Counted from the stretch's first letter, positions 35,548 to 44,606 are shown. The stretch: DNA of 64,000 nucleotides from Cellulomonas soli (GCF_013409305.1 NZ_JACBZJ010000001.1:248001-312000); one strand, 5' to 3'. Numbers and translations: made by a program. The notes: a model not told the origin generated them from the sequence alone.

Positions 35548-36578
35548 CAGATCTCCTCGTCGGACCGTACGAGCGCGAGCACGTCGTCGCGCACCTTGAC
35601 CATCATGTCGTCGTCCGCGGCCTCCACGGTGAGCCGCAGCAGCGGTTCCGTGGACGATGCACGCAGGTTGAACCACCACTGCGGGTGGGCGTCCCAGTGC
35701 GCGACGGTCAGCCCGTCGAGCTCGTCGACGCTCACCGGACCGGCGCCCTGCTTGTCCACGTAGGCATCGACGACCCTCGCCCACGCGGCGGCCACGTCGC
35801 TCACGCGGGAGCTGAGCTGCCCGCTCGTCACGTACGGCTGGTACACCTCGGCCAGCACGGACAGCGGGTGCCGTTGGCTGCCGAGCGCCGCCAGCACGTG
35901 CATCGCCGTGAGCACGCCGGCGGGCACGAGGTCGCGGACGTGGTAGCGGCCGTCGTGCTCGCCGCCGAAGACGGCGTCGTGCTCGGCCATCGCCGCCTCG
36001 AGGGCCGGACGGCCCACCGGGGTGCGCAACGTCCGGGCGCCGGCGGCACCCAGCAGGTCCGGGACGGCCCGCGAGATGAGCACGTCGTGGACCACGGTGG
36101 GCGTCCGACCGGCCCGGAGCTCGCGGGTGACCTCGCGCAGCCCCACGAGCGCCGTGATCGCGGACGGGCTCACCGCGTCGCCGCGCTCGTCGAGCACGAC
36201 GCACCGGTCGGCGTCGAACGCCAGCCCCAGGTCGGCTCCGTGCGCCACGACGGCAGCGCCCAGGTCCCGCAGGTTGTCCACGTCGAGCAGGTCGGCAGCG
36301 CGCGCCGCAGGCGTCCCGCCCGGCGCGACGCCCACGAGCACGACCTCGAGCGGCAGGGCGGGCAGACCGGCCTCGGTGCCGAGCACGGCCGGTGCGGTGC
36401 GCTCGGCCACCCCGTCCCCGGCGTCGACGACGACGCGCAGCGGACGGATGCCGGACAGGTCGACGAGCGTGCGCAGCGAGGCGGCGACCGCAGGGTCGGA
36501 CGCGTCCGGGACGACCGCGCGGACGGCGGCGGCCTCGAGGAGGGCAGACCGGTCCACCCGGGGCACGTCAGGGGTCAC
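35547..36578 (-). CDS. Degenerate phosphomannomutase homologue lacking domain 1
   Basis: 343-aa relative of ManB phosphomannomutase (normally about 450 aa). The entire N-terminal domain with the phosphoserine motif TASHNP is absent; homology starts at domain 2 (VDLSGIRPLRVVVDAGDGV). The metal loop DGDADR is shortened to DADR (LGLAFDADRCVVLDE), and the sugar loop GEHS is GEHDGRYHVRDL. The phosphate loop RASSTEPLLRLTVEA is kept. It is therefore probably inactive as a mutase and may be structural or regulatory. No frameshift explains the loss, since intact genes lie upstream. GTG 36578 follows TACGAT by six bases. Confidence 0.85.
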   Translation of the reverse strand: MTPDVPRVDRSALLEAAAVRAVVPDASDPAVAASLRTLVDLSGIRPLRVVVDAGDGVAERTAPAVLGTEAGLPALPLEVVLVGVAPGGTPAARAADLLDVDNLRDLGAAVVAHGADLGLAFDADRCVVLDERGDAVSPSAITALVGLREVTRELRAGRTPTVVHDVLISRAVPDLLGAAGARTLRTPVGRPALEAAMAEHDAVFGGEHDGRYHVRDLVPAGVLTAMHVLAALGSQRHPLSVLAEVYQPYVTSGQLSSRVSDVAAAWARVVDAYVDKQGAGPVSVDELDGLTVAHWDAHPQWWFNLRASSTEPLLRLTVEAADDDMMVKVRDDVLALVRSDEEI

Positions 36579-36584
36579 GCGGGC

Positions 36585-36590
36585 ATCGTA
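36585..36590 (-). promoter_or_regulatory. -10 hexamer TACGAT, leaderless start of the mutase-like gene
   Basis: TACGAT on the minus strand, six bases before GTG 36578. It implies the mutase-like gene, Trm112 and the CDF gene form their own transcription unit. Confidence 0.5.
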
Positions 36591-36634
36591 CCGGCGCAGG
36601 TCCGCCATGCTCCGTGGTGCCCACGGCAGGCAGG

Positions 36635-36847
36635 TCAGGGCTCGTGCGGCCCGAGGATCTGGACGCGCGTCATCGGCGTCCCGTCACCGCCGATCGCATA
36701 CCAGCTGGTGCGTTCGCACGCGTCGCAGGACACGAACAACGCCGGTCGGCCGTCCGGCAGGGCGAGCCGGATCCGCGTGCTCGTCGGCGTGCCGCACTGC
36801 ACGCAGCGGCTGCCGGTCTCGTCGTCCGTCGCGGCCGGTCGGCTCAT
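36635..36847 (-). CDS. Small double-CxxC zinc-ribbon protein
   Basis: 70-aa protein from ATG 36847 (MSRPAATDDETGSRC). Two CxxC pairs, CVQCGTP near residue 15 and SCDACERTSWY near residue 40, form a probable zinc ribbon around a short beta segment (TRIRLALPDGRPALFV). I do not recognise a named family. It lies between the DUF3499 gene and the mutase-like gene on the same strand. Confidence 0.6.
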   Translation of the reverse strand: MSRPAATDDETGSRCVQCGTPTSTRIRLALPDGRPALFVSCDACERTSWYAIGGDGTPMTRVQILGPHEP

Positions 36848-36926
36848 CGAGCCGAGGGCTGCCCGCTCGCGCGGCGCACGGCCTCGCCCGGGCCGCCCCG
36901 CCGCACCCGCACGTCCGGCCACCACG

Positions 36927-37307
36927 TCAGCCCCCGTCGCCGCGCAGCACCCGCAGGTGCGCCCGTCGGGGTGCCTGCGCGAGCGCCGCGGCAGCGACCT
37001 CGTCGAGCACGACGGGCGCCGGTTCCGGGTTGCTCGACCTCCCGGCCTCGCGGACCGCGTCGGCAAGCGCGAGCAGGTCGTCGCGGCTCGGCTCGGCGGG
37101 AGCGAACTCCGGGGTCAGCCGGACGACCTCCCAGCCGCGCGGGGCGGTCAGCCGCTCGGCGTGGGTCGGGCACAGGTCGTAGGAGTGCGGCTCGGCGTTC
37201 TGGGCGAGCGGCCCCAGCACGGCGGTCGAGTCGGCGTACACATACGTCAGCGTGGCGACGGCCGCGCGGCCGCACGCGGTGCGCGAGCACTGCCGGACGG
37301 ATCTCAC
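36927..37307 (-). CDS. DUF3499-family protein
   Basis: 126-aa actinobacterial protein from GTG 37307. Conserved start VRQCSRTACGRAAVATLTYV, then VLGPLAQNAEPHSYDLCPTH, matching DUF3499 with cysteines and His that suggest a zinc site. TACGGT lies seven bases before the GTG. The family is known in mycobacteria next to whiB2 and manB; function unknown. Confidence 0.85.
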   Translation of the reverse strand: MRSVRQCSRTACGRAAVATLTYVYADSTAVLGPLAQNAEPHSYDLCPTHAERLTAPRGWEVVRLTPEFAPAEPSRDDLLALADAVREAGRSSNPEPAPVVLDEVAAAALAQAPRRAHLRVLRGDGG

Positions 37308-37314
37308 ACCGGTG

Positions 37315-37320
37315 ACCGTA
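37315..37320 (-). promoter_or_regulatory. -10 hexamer TACGGT, leaderless DUF3499 start
   Basis: TACGGT on the minus strand, seven bases before GTG 37307. The 118-bp gap to the divergent zincin-like gene holds a matching leaderless promoter on the plus strand. Confidence 0.5.
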
Positions 37321-37413
37321 CCCTCTCGCACCGCTCGCACGCCGTACCGGACGCGTGTCCACACCGGAACGGCGACGGGCCGAGCATCGCCAGGAGCCGC
37401 CGCCGCTCCGGTC

Positions 37414-37419
37414 TACAGT
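37414..37419 (+). promoter_or_regulatory. -10 hexamer TACAGT, leaderless zincin-like start
   Basis: TACAGT, six bases (GCTGAG), then GTG 37426. Confidence 0.5.
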
Positions 37420-37425
37420 GCTGAG

Positions 37426-37926
37426 GTGAGCACATCCGGACCGGCGCAGCACCCGCCGCGCGGCTTCGCACGACGCCGAGGTGTCACCGTGCCGGGCCCG
37501 GTCGCCCCCCAGCCGGTGCGCCGGCGCGACCGCCGTGGTCGCGGGCCGCGCGGCCCGCTCATGCCCGCGACGCTCCCGGCGTACCGGACCCGTGCCGAGC
37601 GGTTCGACGACCTCGTCCTCGACGCCGTCGAGCTTCTCGAGCGTCGCTGGTCACGCCAGCTGGACGGCACCGAGTTCGCCGTCGAGGACGTCCCGCCGTC
37701 GGACCCGGCACCGTGGGAGCACGGTGGGGTGCCGTTGGGTCGCTACTTCCCCGCCGACGCCGGCCTGCCCGCACGGATCGTGCTCTACCGGCGCCCCGTC
37801 GAGGCCCGAGCCACCGACCCGCACGACCTGGCCGAGCTGGTGCGCGACGTCGTGGTCGAGCAGGTCGCCCACATGCTCGGACGTTCTCCCGAGGACATCG
37901 ACCCGGAGTACGGCGACGGCCGATAA
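37426..37926 (+). CDS. Zincin-like metallopeptidase-family protein without HExxH
   Basis: 166-aa member of the minimal zincin (DUF1025) family encoded near whiB2 in actinobacteria. The core runs from YRTRAERFDDLVLDAVELLE to VVVEQVAHMLGRSPEDIDPE. In typical members this helix reads HExAH; here it is EQVAH, so the first His and catalytic Glu are missing while the second His remains. Proteolytic activity is therefore doubtful. A basic Pro/Arg-rich N-terminus of about 50 residues precedes the domain; ATG codon 46 is an alternative start. Confidence 0.78.
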   Translation: MSTSGPAQHPPRGFARRRGVTVPGPVAPQPVRRRDRRGRGPRGPLMPATLPAYRTRAERFDDLVLDAVELLERRWSRQLDGTEFAVEDVPPSDPAPWEHGGVPLGRYFPADAGLPARIVLYRRPVEARATDPHDLAELVRDVVVEQVAHMLGRSPEDIDPEYGDGR

Positions 37927-37938
37927 CCTGTCGCCACG

Positions 37939-38799
37939 ATGAGCACCTCCTCCCCCGTCTCGGTCCGTGTCGTCTGCGTCGTCTACCACCCCGGACAGGA
38001 GCTGGAGGAGTTCGCCAGGAGCCTGCGCCGGACCGCGAGCGGGCCCGTCGAGCTCGTGCTCGTCGACAACGGCGAGGACCACACGGTCTCGCGCGACGTC
38101 GCCGAACGGTACGACGCCCGCCTCGTCGTGCCCGGCGCCAACCTCGGGTACGGCGGCGGGGGCAACGCCGGGGCCGACGGCAGCACCACGCCCTGGCTCG
38201 TCGTCGCGAACTCCGACCTCGTGTGGCAGCCCGGTTCGCTCGACGCGCTGCTCGCCGCAGGCGAGGCGCACCCACGAGCGGGCTCCCTGGGCCCCGCGCT
38301 GCTCAACACCGACGGGACGCTGTACCCCTCGGCGCGTGAGCTGCCGTCGCTGCGCCAGGGTGTCGGGCACGCGCTCTTCGCGAAGCTGTGGCCCGGAAAC
38401 CCGTGGACCCGCGCGTACCAGGCACGCCAGGAGGCCGTCGGCGAGGCACGGGCCGCGGGCTGGCTCTCGGGTGCGTGCCTGCTGCTGCGGCGCGAGGCGT
38501 TCGAGCAGGTCGGGGGCTTCGACGAGAGCTACTTCATGTTCTTCGAGGACGTCGACCTGGGCGACCGGCTCGGCCGTGCGGGCTGGACGAACCTCTACGT
38601 GCCCGCGGCCCGGGTCGTGCACGTCGGCGGGACGTCCTGGCGGGCCCGACCCGCCGCCATGATCAGCGCGCACCACCGCTCGGCCGGCCGCTACCTGACC
38701 CGGCGGTACCCGCACTGGTACCAGTGGCCCGTCCGCGCCACGGTGAGCGTCGGCCTGCGCCTGCGCGAGCGGAGCGAGCTGAGGGCCGCCGCCCGCTGA
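37939..38799 (+). CDS. GT2 glycosyltransferase, WbbL/rhamnosyltransferase-like
   Basis: 286-aa GT-A enzyme. Nucleotide-binding strand VVCVVYHPGQELEEFARSLR, donor site LVLVDNGEDH and VVANSDLVWQPG, acceptor/catalytic helix FFEDVDLGDRLGRAGW. The ED motif and GWLSGACLLLRREAFEQVGG fit rhamnosyltransferases such as WbbL, which adds rhamnose from dTDP-rhamnose to a lipid carrier. rml genes occur later in the window. TAACCT lies nine bases before ATG 37939. Confidence 0.82.
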   Translation: MSTSSPVSVRVVCVVYHPGQELEEFARSLRRTASGPVELVLVDNGEDHTVSRDVAERYDARLVVPGANLGYGGGGNAGADGSTTPWLVVANSDLVWQPGSLDALLAAGEAHPRAGSLGPALLNTDGTLYPSARELPSLRQGVGHALFAKLWPGNPWTRAYQARQEAVGEARAAGWLSGACLLLRREAFEQVGGFDESYFMFFEDVDLGDRLGRAGWTNLYVPAARVVHVGGTSWRARPAAMISAHHRSAGRYLTRRYPHWYQWPVRATVSVGLRLRERSELRAAAR

Positions 38800-38815
38800 G
38801 GACATCCGGGCATCC

Positions 38816-38832
38816 GGCCGTCCGGCACGGCC
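38816..38832. terminator. Short hairpin between convergent GT2 and DUF5719 genes
   Basis: GGCCGT-CCGGC-ACGGCC, a 6-bp stem with a 5-base loop, inside the 43-base gap between convergent genes. No T-run. Confidence 0.35.
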
Positions 38833-38842
38833 GCCGATCACC

Positions 38843-40426
38843 TCACGGCAGGGTGAGCCGCGACCCTTCACGCACCGTGACGTCCGGTGACGTGGTGCCG
38901 GCTGGAACCGGGTCGACGACGGAGACCAGCACCCCGTCGGGCCGCGCGACCTCGAGCACGACCGCCCAGACGAGAGGGACCCCGTCACCGCCGACGACCT
39001 CGACGGCGGCCGCCGTCCCCGAGACGTTCTCGATCAGGTCGGCGACCGGGACGGCGAGCGTCGATCCGGCCTCGATGCGCAGCTGTTCCGAGACCAGCTC
39101 GTCACCGTCGACCCCCAGGACGCGCAGCGTCGCGGTCCCCGACGCCGAGCCGGACCCCGAGGCCAGGTCCGCGGGCACCGCACCGAGCGTGACCGTCGCC
39201 GAGACCTGGGCGGGCAGGGCCACGAGCGCGTCGTCGGCGCCGATCACGGACGCCGCCCAGGCCCGGTCGACCGGCGGCACGTCGTCGAGGGCACCGGCCG
39301 TACCGGTCCGTGTCACCTCGGCCGCGGCGACCACCGGCTCGGGCGAGTCCACCACGATCGTCCAGGCGCCCGTGGGCAACCCACCGAGCGGCACGTCGGT
39401 GACCTCGCCGGGGGCGAGCGCCACGTCCTCGACGCCCGGCAGCGTCATGGAGCCGTCGGCACCCAGCAACGTCACGTGCGCGGTCGTCGCGACGTCGCCG
39501 GGAGCCAGGAGCCGCAGCACCGGTGCCGCGGCGTCGTCGACCTGCGATGCGGTGACCGCCACACCCGGCACGACCTGACGCGTCGCAGGGGCACCACCGG
39601 GCACCACGAGATCCGTCCCGACCGGGGTGAAGCCGTCGAGGGCCGAGTCCTGCACGGCCGCGGTGACGCGTCCGCCGGAGGCCTGCACCCGCACGACGAG
39701 GCCGCGCTGCTCCGCGGCGACACCCCCGAGGACGACGACCTCCTGCGCACCCGGGGCCACGAGGTAGCGCTCACCGGTCAGGTCGACGGGGCCGGTGGGT
39801 CCCCAGACCTGCAGCAGGACCTCGGCGGGCGTCGTCCCGGCGTTGTCGAGGAGCAGGTGCGCGGTGCTCGACAGGACCGTCGCGCCGCCCACGAGCCAGG
39901 ACTCCGTCGCCGGCGCCTGGCAGGACGCCGCGGTCAGCCCGCGCAGGTCCCCGGCCGTCACGAGCGTCGAGGAGGTCGCGGCGACCCGGGCCGGCACGTC
40001 GGTCGGTTCGGCCACGACCACGACCGGGGTGGTCGGCCGGTCGACCACGAACGCGCCCCCGCCCGACGGCAGCGAGGCCTCGGACGCGCCCGTCGATCCG
40101 CTGCCGTCCAGGGACGTGGCCGTGACCGGACCGGCGCCCACGCCCTCGGTCCGTGCGGCCAGCCCCGTCACGGTGGTGACGGGGTCGACCGGCACGGGGT
40201 CGAAGTCCGCGTCCCCCGACCCGGCGCCGTCCGGGAGCACCAACGGCCCCGCGCACACCAGGGTGGACGCCGCCGGTGCCACGGCGACCTCGCGTCCGCC
40301 GGCACCCGACGGCTGCGCCTGGTCGGCCGGGACCCGCACACCAGCGAGCACCACCGCGCCCGCCGCCGCGAGCACGACGACGCCCGAGAGCACCCGGACC
40401 GACCGACCCACCCATGCCGCGCTCAT
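38843..40426 (-). CDS. DUF5719-family exported protein
   Basis: 527-aa protein with a single N-terminal helix/signal anchor (VLSGVVVLAAAGAVVLAGV) and a long beta-rich extracytoplasmic part made of repeated Ig-like strands (AHLLLDNAGTTPAEVLLQVW, VTLLGADGSMTLPGVEDVAL). Matches DUF5719, encoded beside large membrane glycosyltransferases in actinobacteria. Overlaps the preceding glycosyltransferase stop (ATGA), so the pair is translationally coupled; a role with that enzyme at the outer face is inferred. Confidence 0.8.
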   Translation of the reverse strand: MSAAWVGRSVRVLSGVVVLAAAGAVVLAGVRVPADQAQPSGAGGREVAVAPAASTLVCAGPLVLPDGAGSGDADFDPVPVDPVTTVTGLAARTEGVGAGPVTATSLDGSGSTGASEASLPSGGGAFVVDRPTTPVVVVAEPTDVPARVAATSSTLVTAGDLRGLTAASCQAPATESWLVGGATVLSSTAHLLLDNAGTTPAEVLLQVWGPTGPVDLTGERYLVAPGAQEVVVLGGVAAEQRGLVVRVQASGGRVTAAVQDSALDGFTPVGTDLVVPGGAPATRQVVPGVAVTASQVDDAAAPVLRLLAPGDVATTAHVTLLGADGSMTLPGVEDVALAPGEVTDVPLGGLPTGAWTIVVDSPEPVVAAAEVTRTGTAGALDDVPPVDRAWAASVIGADDALVALPAQVSATVTLGAVPADLASGSGSASGTATLRVLGVDGDELVSEQLRIEAGSTLAVPVADLIENVSGTAAAVEVVGGDGVPLVWAVVLEVARPDGVLVSVVDPVPAGTTSPDVTVREGSRLTLP

Positions 40427-43400
40427 CGTCGCCCTCCCTTGCGGCGCACCGGCAGCGCGAGCAGCACCGTCAGCCCGAGCACGACGCCCTGCACCACGAG
40501 CCACGGCGTGCGGTTCGGCGCGACGTAACGCACCTCGAGATGACCGCCGTCCGCGCCGAGCGCGAACGTCTGCCGCCAGCCGCCCTCGACCGCGCGGACC
40601 GGGTCCCCGTCGAGCCAGGCCCGCCACCGGGGGTCGGCCCGCTCGGCCAGTACGAGCACCCGTCCGTCGTCGCCCGGGTCGACCGTCGTGTCGACCGTCC
40701 GGCTCTGCGCCTCGACGGCGAGCGCAGCGGAGCCGGCGGAGGCGATGTCGACGCCGGACGGAACGATCCGGGCCCAGGCGGCGACCACCGTGGCCTGCGC
40801 GTCGGACGGCGCCACCCGCCACAGCGTGCCCGCATCGTTGTCGGTGACCCGCTCGAGTCCCGCGGTCGCGTCGAGCCGACCGACGAGCTCGGCGCGCAGC
40901 CGTGCCGCATCACCGGTCGACCCGTCGTCCTGCGACGCGTCGACCTCGACCGCTCCCAGCGGCGGGACGAGGACGTCGGCCACCGCCAGGGCGCCCAGGT
41001 CGCCGGCCACGTCTCCACCGGCGGCCGAGGCGAGCCGCGCGACCAGCGCATCGACCTCGTCGGTGGCCGCGTCGACGGGAGCGACCTGCGGGTCGCGCAG
41101 GGCACCGCTCAACGCACGCGACTGCACCGCGGCAGCGGAGTCGACGAGCAGCGGCCCGTCGCCGCGCAGCAGCTGCCAGGCGACGGCGCCATCGGCCTGC
41201 ACCTGGACGGCGAGCACGCGTGAGGCGTCCGGCGACCCCTGCGTCTGCTGGGCGACAGCCTGCACGAGCGGCCTGTCGACGGTGGTCAGCGCCGTGCCGT
41301 GCGCCCGTGCCGACCACACCCAACCGCCCAGCTGCAGCACCGGGACCACGACCGCCACCGCCGCGAGGAGGACCACCAACGGCTGGCGCCACCCGAACGA
41401 GGCCCGACCGAGCCGCTCCTGCATCCGGTCCGCACCGAGCACCCCGGCCGTCAGGAGCCCCAGCCATGCGACGGACAACCCCGCGGCCGCCGACCCGTGA
41501 ACGAGCGTGCCGTCGTCCAGGCCCACGGGCACCGCGACGGCGACCGTCGCGAGCGCCAGCCCGCTGATCGCGACCGCCCAGGCGGCTCGGACGGCGCGTG
41601 ACACCGGTGCGCCGCGCAGCAGGGCGAGCACCGCGAGCAGCAGGACGACCGCACCGAGGGCCAGCGGCCAGTACCGGGCGAGCACGTCCGGCAGCACGTC
41701 CGGGACCAGCGTGGTGGCGTCGCCGGGAACGCCGAGCAGCCGCGCGAGCGCCGGGTCGACGGCGCTCGCCGTGCCCGGCGTGGCGTTCGTCGCGGACGTC
41801 GTCGGGCCCGGGTCCGACAGCAGCAGGCGCAGACCGTCCGCACCCCGCCGAACCGCCTCGGCGAGGAGCGGACCGAGCACCACGACCGGCGGCAGCGCCG
41901 TCAGCAGGAGCCGACCACGCCGACGCCGGGCGCTGACCGCCACGACCCCGAGTCCGACGAGCAGCGGCGCCAGGAGCGAGGGTGCGCCTGCCACGACGAC
42001 GACCGCGGCCAGGCCTGCCGCGGCGGCCGCGGCCACCGAGCCGGTCGGGTTCGGTGCGCCGACCAGCACGGGCGGCGTGTCGACGTCCTGCGACGCGACG
42101 CGCCCGGTCGCGGCGGCGGCACCGTCCGGGGCGGCACCGGCCACAGGCGGGGTCCCGGCGACGGACAGATCCGCCCCGCCTGGGCCCTCGCCTGCCTGCA
42201 CGGTCGAGGAGACCACCGGCACACCACGCACGGGCGTGGCCACCGCCGCCTCGTCCGGCGCGTCCTCGCGTCGGACCGTGACGAGACCGGAGAGCACCTG
42301 GTCGACCCGCTGGACACCCAGCGCGCGGGCCACCCCGAGCGCGACCCACGGAAGCGCCGCGTGCGCGAGCACCAGCCCGATGCGCCCGTCGCCGAGAGCC
42401 AGCAGCAGCACGGGCGCCCCGGACCAGACGAGCGCGGCCCAGAACCGGACACCGGTCGAGCGCGTCGCCGCACCCGCCGCAGCCCAGGCCCCCGCACCGG
42501 CCAGCACCACGGCGCCGAGCACGAGCGCGGCCGCCGCCGGGGCCAGCGATCCCCCGGTCGCCGCGGCGGCGGGCACCAGCACCGCCAGCAGCGCATCGGC
42601 CGGGCCAGGGGCGCCCAGACCGCCCGACACCCAGCCGGACGTCGCCGCCTGCCACAGCTCCCCGAGGGTGGACGTCGCAGGAAGCAGAGCGGGACCGACC
42701 AGCGTCGCACCGCCGAGCACCGGGCCGATCACGTCGGCCAGCGCCACGGCCGATGCCACGACCAGCAGGCCCACGAGCACAGCCGCCGTGACGCGCCGTC
42801 GGGTCGCCAGTGCGGCCAGCTCGCGCAGCTCCAGCTCGCTGGGCGCCCGGACGACACGACGCGCCTCGAGGCGCGCCAGCCGACGGTCGCGCCACTGGGA
42901 CCACACGTCGCGCCACGACGCCTGCAGCGGGCGCAGCGCGCGGCGGGGCAGCACACGGGTCCGCCGCGCGTTCGCGCGTGCCCGGGCGACGGCCGCCGGG
43001 CGGGCGAGCACGGCGAGCGGCGCACGCAGCTCGGCGACCGCCAGGCCGCCGTCCTTCGCGGCGACCTGGAGCAGGGCACGAACGACGCCGGCGGCAAGCG
43101 CCAGCACGACCATGAGCGGGAGCAGCGGCAACGGTGACGTCACCAGGCGCTGGTGCAGCAGCGCCCGTCGGCGTGCGGCGAACGAACGTCGCGGGTCGGC
43201 CGCGTCGACCTCCCCGTCACCGTCCAGGTCGCTCTCCAGCGCCTCCGGGTCGAGGTGCCGGTCGCCCGCCCGCAGCCCGAGGTAGGAGGCCTGCGCGTGC
43301 CGGACCACGGCCGAGGGCACGACCACCGCGCGATGCCCGGCGAGGCGCGCCCGGCGCGAGAGGTCGAACCCGTCCCCGAACGGCCCGAGCGCGGGGTCCG

Positions 43401-44058
43401 TCCCGCGCAGCGCGTCCCACACGTCGCGGCGCACGAGTGCGCCGGCGAGCCCCACACCGAGCACGTCGTCGCGCGCGTCGTGCTGCCCCTGGTCGAGCTC
43501 GCCCGGCTCGACGTCGGTCATCCGACGGCCGGACCGCGACGTGCGCACGCCCACCTCGAGGAGCCGGGCCGGCTCGGTCCAGGTGTGCTGCTTGGCTCCC
43601 GCGACCGCGACGGACGGTGCCTGGCCGACCGCGCGCACCAGCTCGGCGAGCGCCGTCGGTGCGGGGGCGCTGTCGTCGTGCAGGAGCCACAGCCAGGTCG
43701 TCGGCGCCTCGCCGGACGGGGCGTCGGCCAGCCCGGCACGCACGGCGTCACCGAACGTGCGGGCTCCCGGGGCGTGCACCACGCGCGACGACGGCGTCGG
43801 AGGCGTCGCGACGAGGGACAGGCTCTGCGCGAGCACGGCGTCGATGTCGGCGCCGGAGCGCGGTGCGACGTCGACGAGGACGACGCGCAGCGGGTGCCGG
43901 GTCTGCTCGGCGAGCGCGCGCAACGTGGTCGGCAGGTAGTGCGTGAGCCCTCGGGTCACCACGACGGCCGTCACCGGGGTCACCACGGGGATCGACGAGC
44001 TCGTCGTCGGAGGGCTGGCCGCCCAGGGTCCGGGGGCGGGGTACGTCGCGTCGGTCAT
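40423..44058 (-). CDS. Large GT2 glycosyltransferase with multi-helix membrane region
   Basis: 1211-aa protein. Residues about 25-280 form a GT2 domain (TAVVVTRGLTHYLPTTLRAL, WLWLLHDDSAPAPTALAELV, FGDGFDLSRRARLAGHRAVV); the rest has roughly a dozen hydrophobic segments from about residue 310 to 930, then a large extracytoplasmic C-terminal domain (VLAVQVQADGAVAWQLLRGD ... GWRQTFALGADGGHLEVRYV) and a last helix (TPWLVVQGVVLGLTVLLALP). Layout resembles actinobacterial cell-wall glycosyltransferases that use polyprenyl-phosphate sugars outside the membrane. Paired with the DUF5719 protein; substrate unknown. Confidence 0.82.
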   Translation of the reverse strand: MTDATYPAPGPWAASPPTTSSSIPVVTPVTAVVVTRGLTHYLPTTLRALAEQTRHPLRVVLVDVAPRSGADIDAVLAQSLSLVATPPTPSSRVVHAPGARTFGDAVRAGLADAPSGEAPTTWLWLLHDDSAPAPTALAELVRAVGQAPSVAVAGAKQHTWTEPARLLEVGVRTSRSGRRMTDVEPGELDQGQHDARDDVLGVGLAGALVRRDVWDALRGTDPALGPFGDGFDLSRRARLAGHRAVVVPSAVVRHAQASYLGLRAGDRHLDPEALESDLDGDGEVDAADPRRSFAARRRALLHQRLVTSPLPLLPLMVVLALAAGVVRALLQVAAKDGGLAVAELRAPLAVLARPAAVARARANARRTRVLPRRALRPLQASWRDVWSQWRDRRLARLEARRVVRAPSELELRELAALATRRRVTAAVLVGLLVVASAVALADVIGPVLGGATLVGPALLPATSTLGELWQAATSGWVSGGLGAPGPADALLAVLVPAAAATGGSLAPAAAALVLGAVVLAGAGAWAAAGAATRSTGVRFWAALVWSGAPVLLLALGDGRIGLVLAHAALPWVALGVARALGVQRVDQVLSGLVTVRREDAPDEAAVATPVRGVPVVSSTVQAGEGPGGADLSVAGTPPVAGAAPDGAAAATGRVASQDVDTPPVLVGAPNPTGSVAAAAAAGLAAVVVVAGAPSLLAPLLVGLGVVAVSARRRRGRLLLTALPPVVVLGPLLAEAVRRGADGLRLLLSDPGPTTSATNATPGTASAVDPALARLLGVPGDATTLVPDVLPDVLARYWPLALGAVVLLLAVLALLRGAPVSRAVRAAWAVAISGLALATVAVAVPVGLDDGTLVHGSAAAGLSVAWLGLLTAGVLGADRMQERLGRASFGWRQPLVVLLAAVAVVVPVLQLGGWVWSARAHGTALTTVDRPLVQAVAQQTQGSPDASRVLAVQVQADGAVAWQLLRGDGPLLVDSAAAVQSRALSGALRDPQVAPVDAATDEVDALVARLASAAGGDVAGDLGALAVADVLVPPLGAVEVDASQDDGSTGDAARLRAELVGRLDATAGLERVTDNDAGTLWRVAPSDAQATVVAAWARIVPSGVDIASAGSAALAVEAQSRTVDTTVDPGDDGRVLVLAERADPRWRAWLDGDPVRAVEGGWRQTFALGADGGHLEVRYVAPNRTPWLVVQGVVLGLTVLLALPVRRKGGRR

Positions 44059-44118
44059 CCGCCTGCCATCATGCCGTGCAGGGGACCGTGGAGCACAACC
44101 GGGTGGCGGTCACGCCCC

Positions 44119-44448
44119 TCAGACGACACGTCGCTTGAGCTTGCGGCGCTCGCGCTCCGACAGGCCGCCCCAGATGCCGAAGCGCTCGTCGTTGGCGAGG
44201 GCGTACTCGAGGCACTCGCCGCGCACGTCGCACCCCGTGCAGACCTTCTTGGCCTCGCGCGTCGACCCGCCCTTCTCGGGGAAGAAGGCCTCAGGGTCGG
44301 TCTGGGCGCACAGCGCGCGCTCCTGCCACCCCATGGGGCCGTCGTCCTCGGGCGTGCCGAACAGCGCCAGGACGTTGGACGGCTGCGCCGGTGCGGCCGT
44401 CGTGACGTCGGAGGGGAAGCCCTCGTCGTCGTCGAGCAGGTTCCACAT
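44119..44448 (-). CDS. whiB2: WhiB-family iron-sulfur regulator, WhiB2 type
   Basis: 109-aa WhiB protein with four [4Fe-4S] ligands C47, C70, C73 and C79 and the signature GIWGG (residues 91-95) followed by a basic tail (ERERRKLKRRVV). The gene environment (DUF3499, zincin-like, mutase-like) matches mycobacterial whiB2/whmD, needed for septation and division. Encoded behind a strong promoter with a leader of about 105 bases; RBS GGAGG precedes ATG 44448. WhiB proteins bind region 4 of the principal sigma factor. Confidence 0.93.
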   Translation of the reverse strand: MWNLLDDDEGFPSDVTTAAPAQPSNVLALFGTPEDDGPMGWQERALCAQTDPEAFFPEKGGSTREAKKVCTGCDVRGECLEYALANDERFGIWGGLSERERRKLKRRVV

Positions 44449-44559
44449 ACGTGCCTCCGTGCGGGTCAGTGCTCGTCAGTACTCGATCAAGGCTCGGTCA
44501 GGGCCAGCTGCGACAGTGTCGCGTCGTGGTGCTCGCGCAACATGAATCGGTTCTAAGGA

Positions 44560-44588
44560 ATTACACGCGTGTCGTTCCGAGCCGTCAA
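44560..44588 (-). promoter_or_regulatory. Strong whiB2 promoter TTGACG-N17-TGTAAT
   Basis: On the minus strand TTGACG (44588-44583) and TGTAAT (44565-44560) are exactly 17 bases apart, close to the primary sigma consensus and unusual in this GC-rich window. The spacer holds a perfect ACACGCGTGT palindrome (44563-44572) that overlaps the -10. Transcription would begin near 44553, leaving a long leader. Confidence 0.75.
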
Positions 44589-44606
44589 GCGGGGGTGTGC
44601 TAAATG

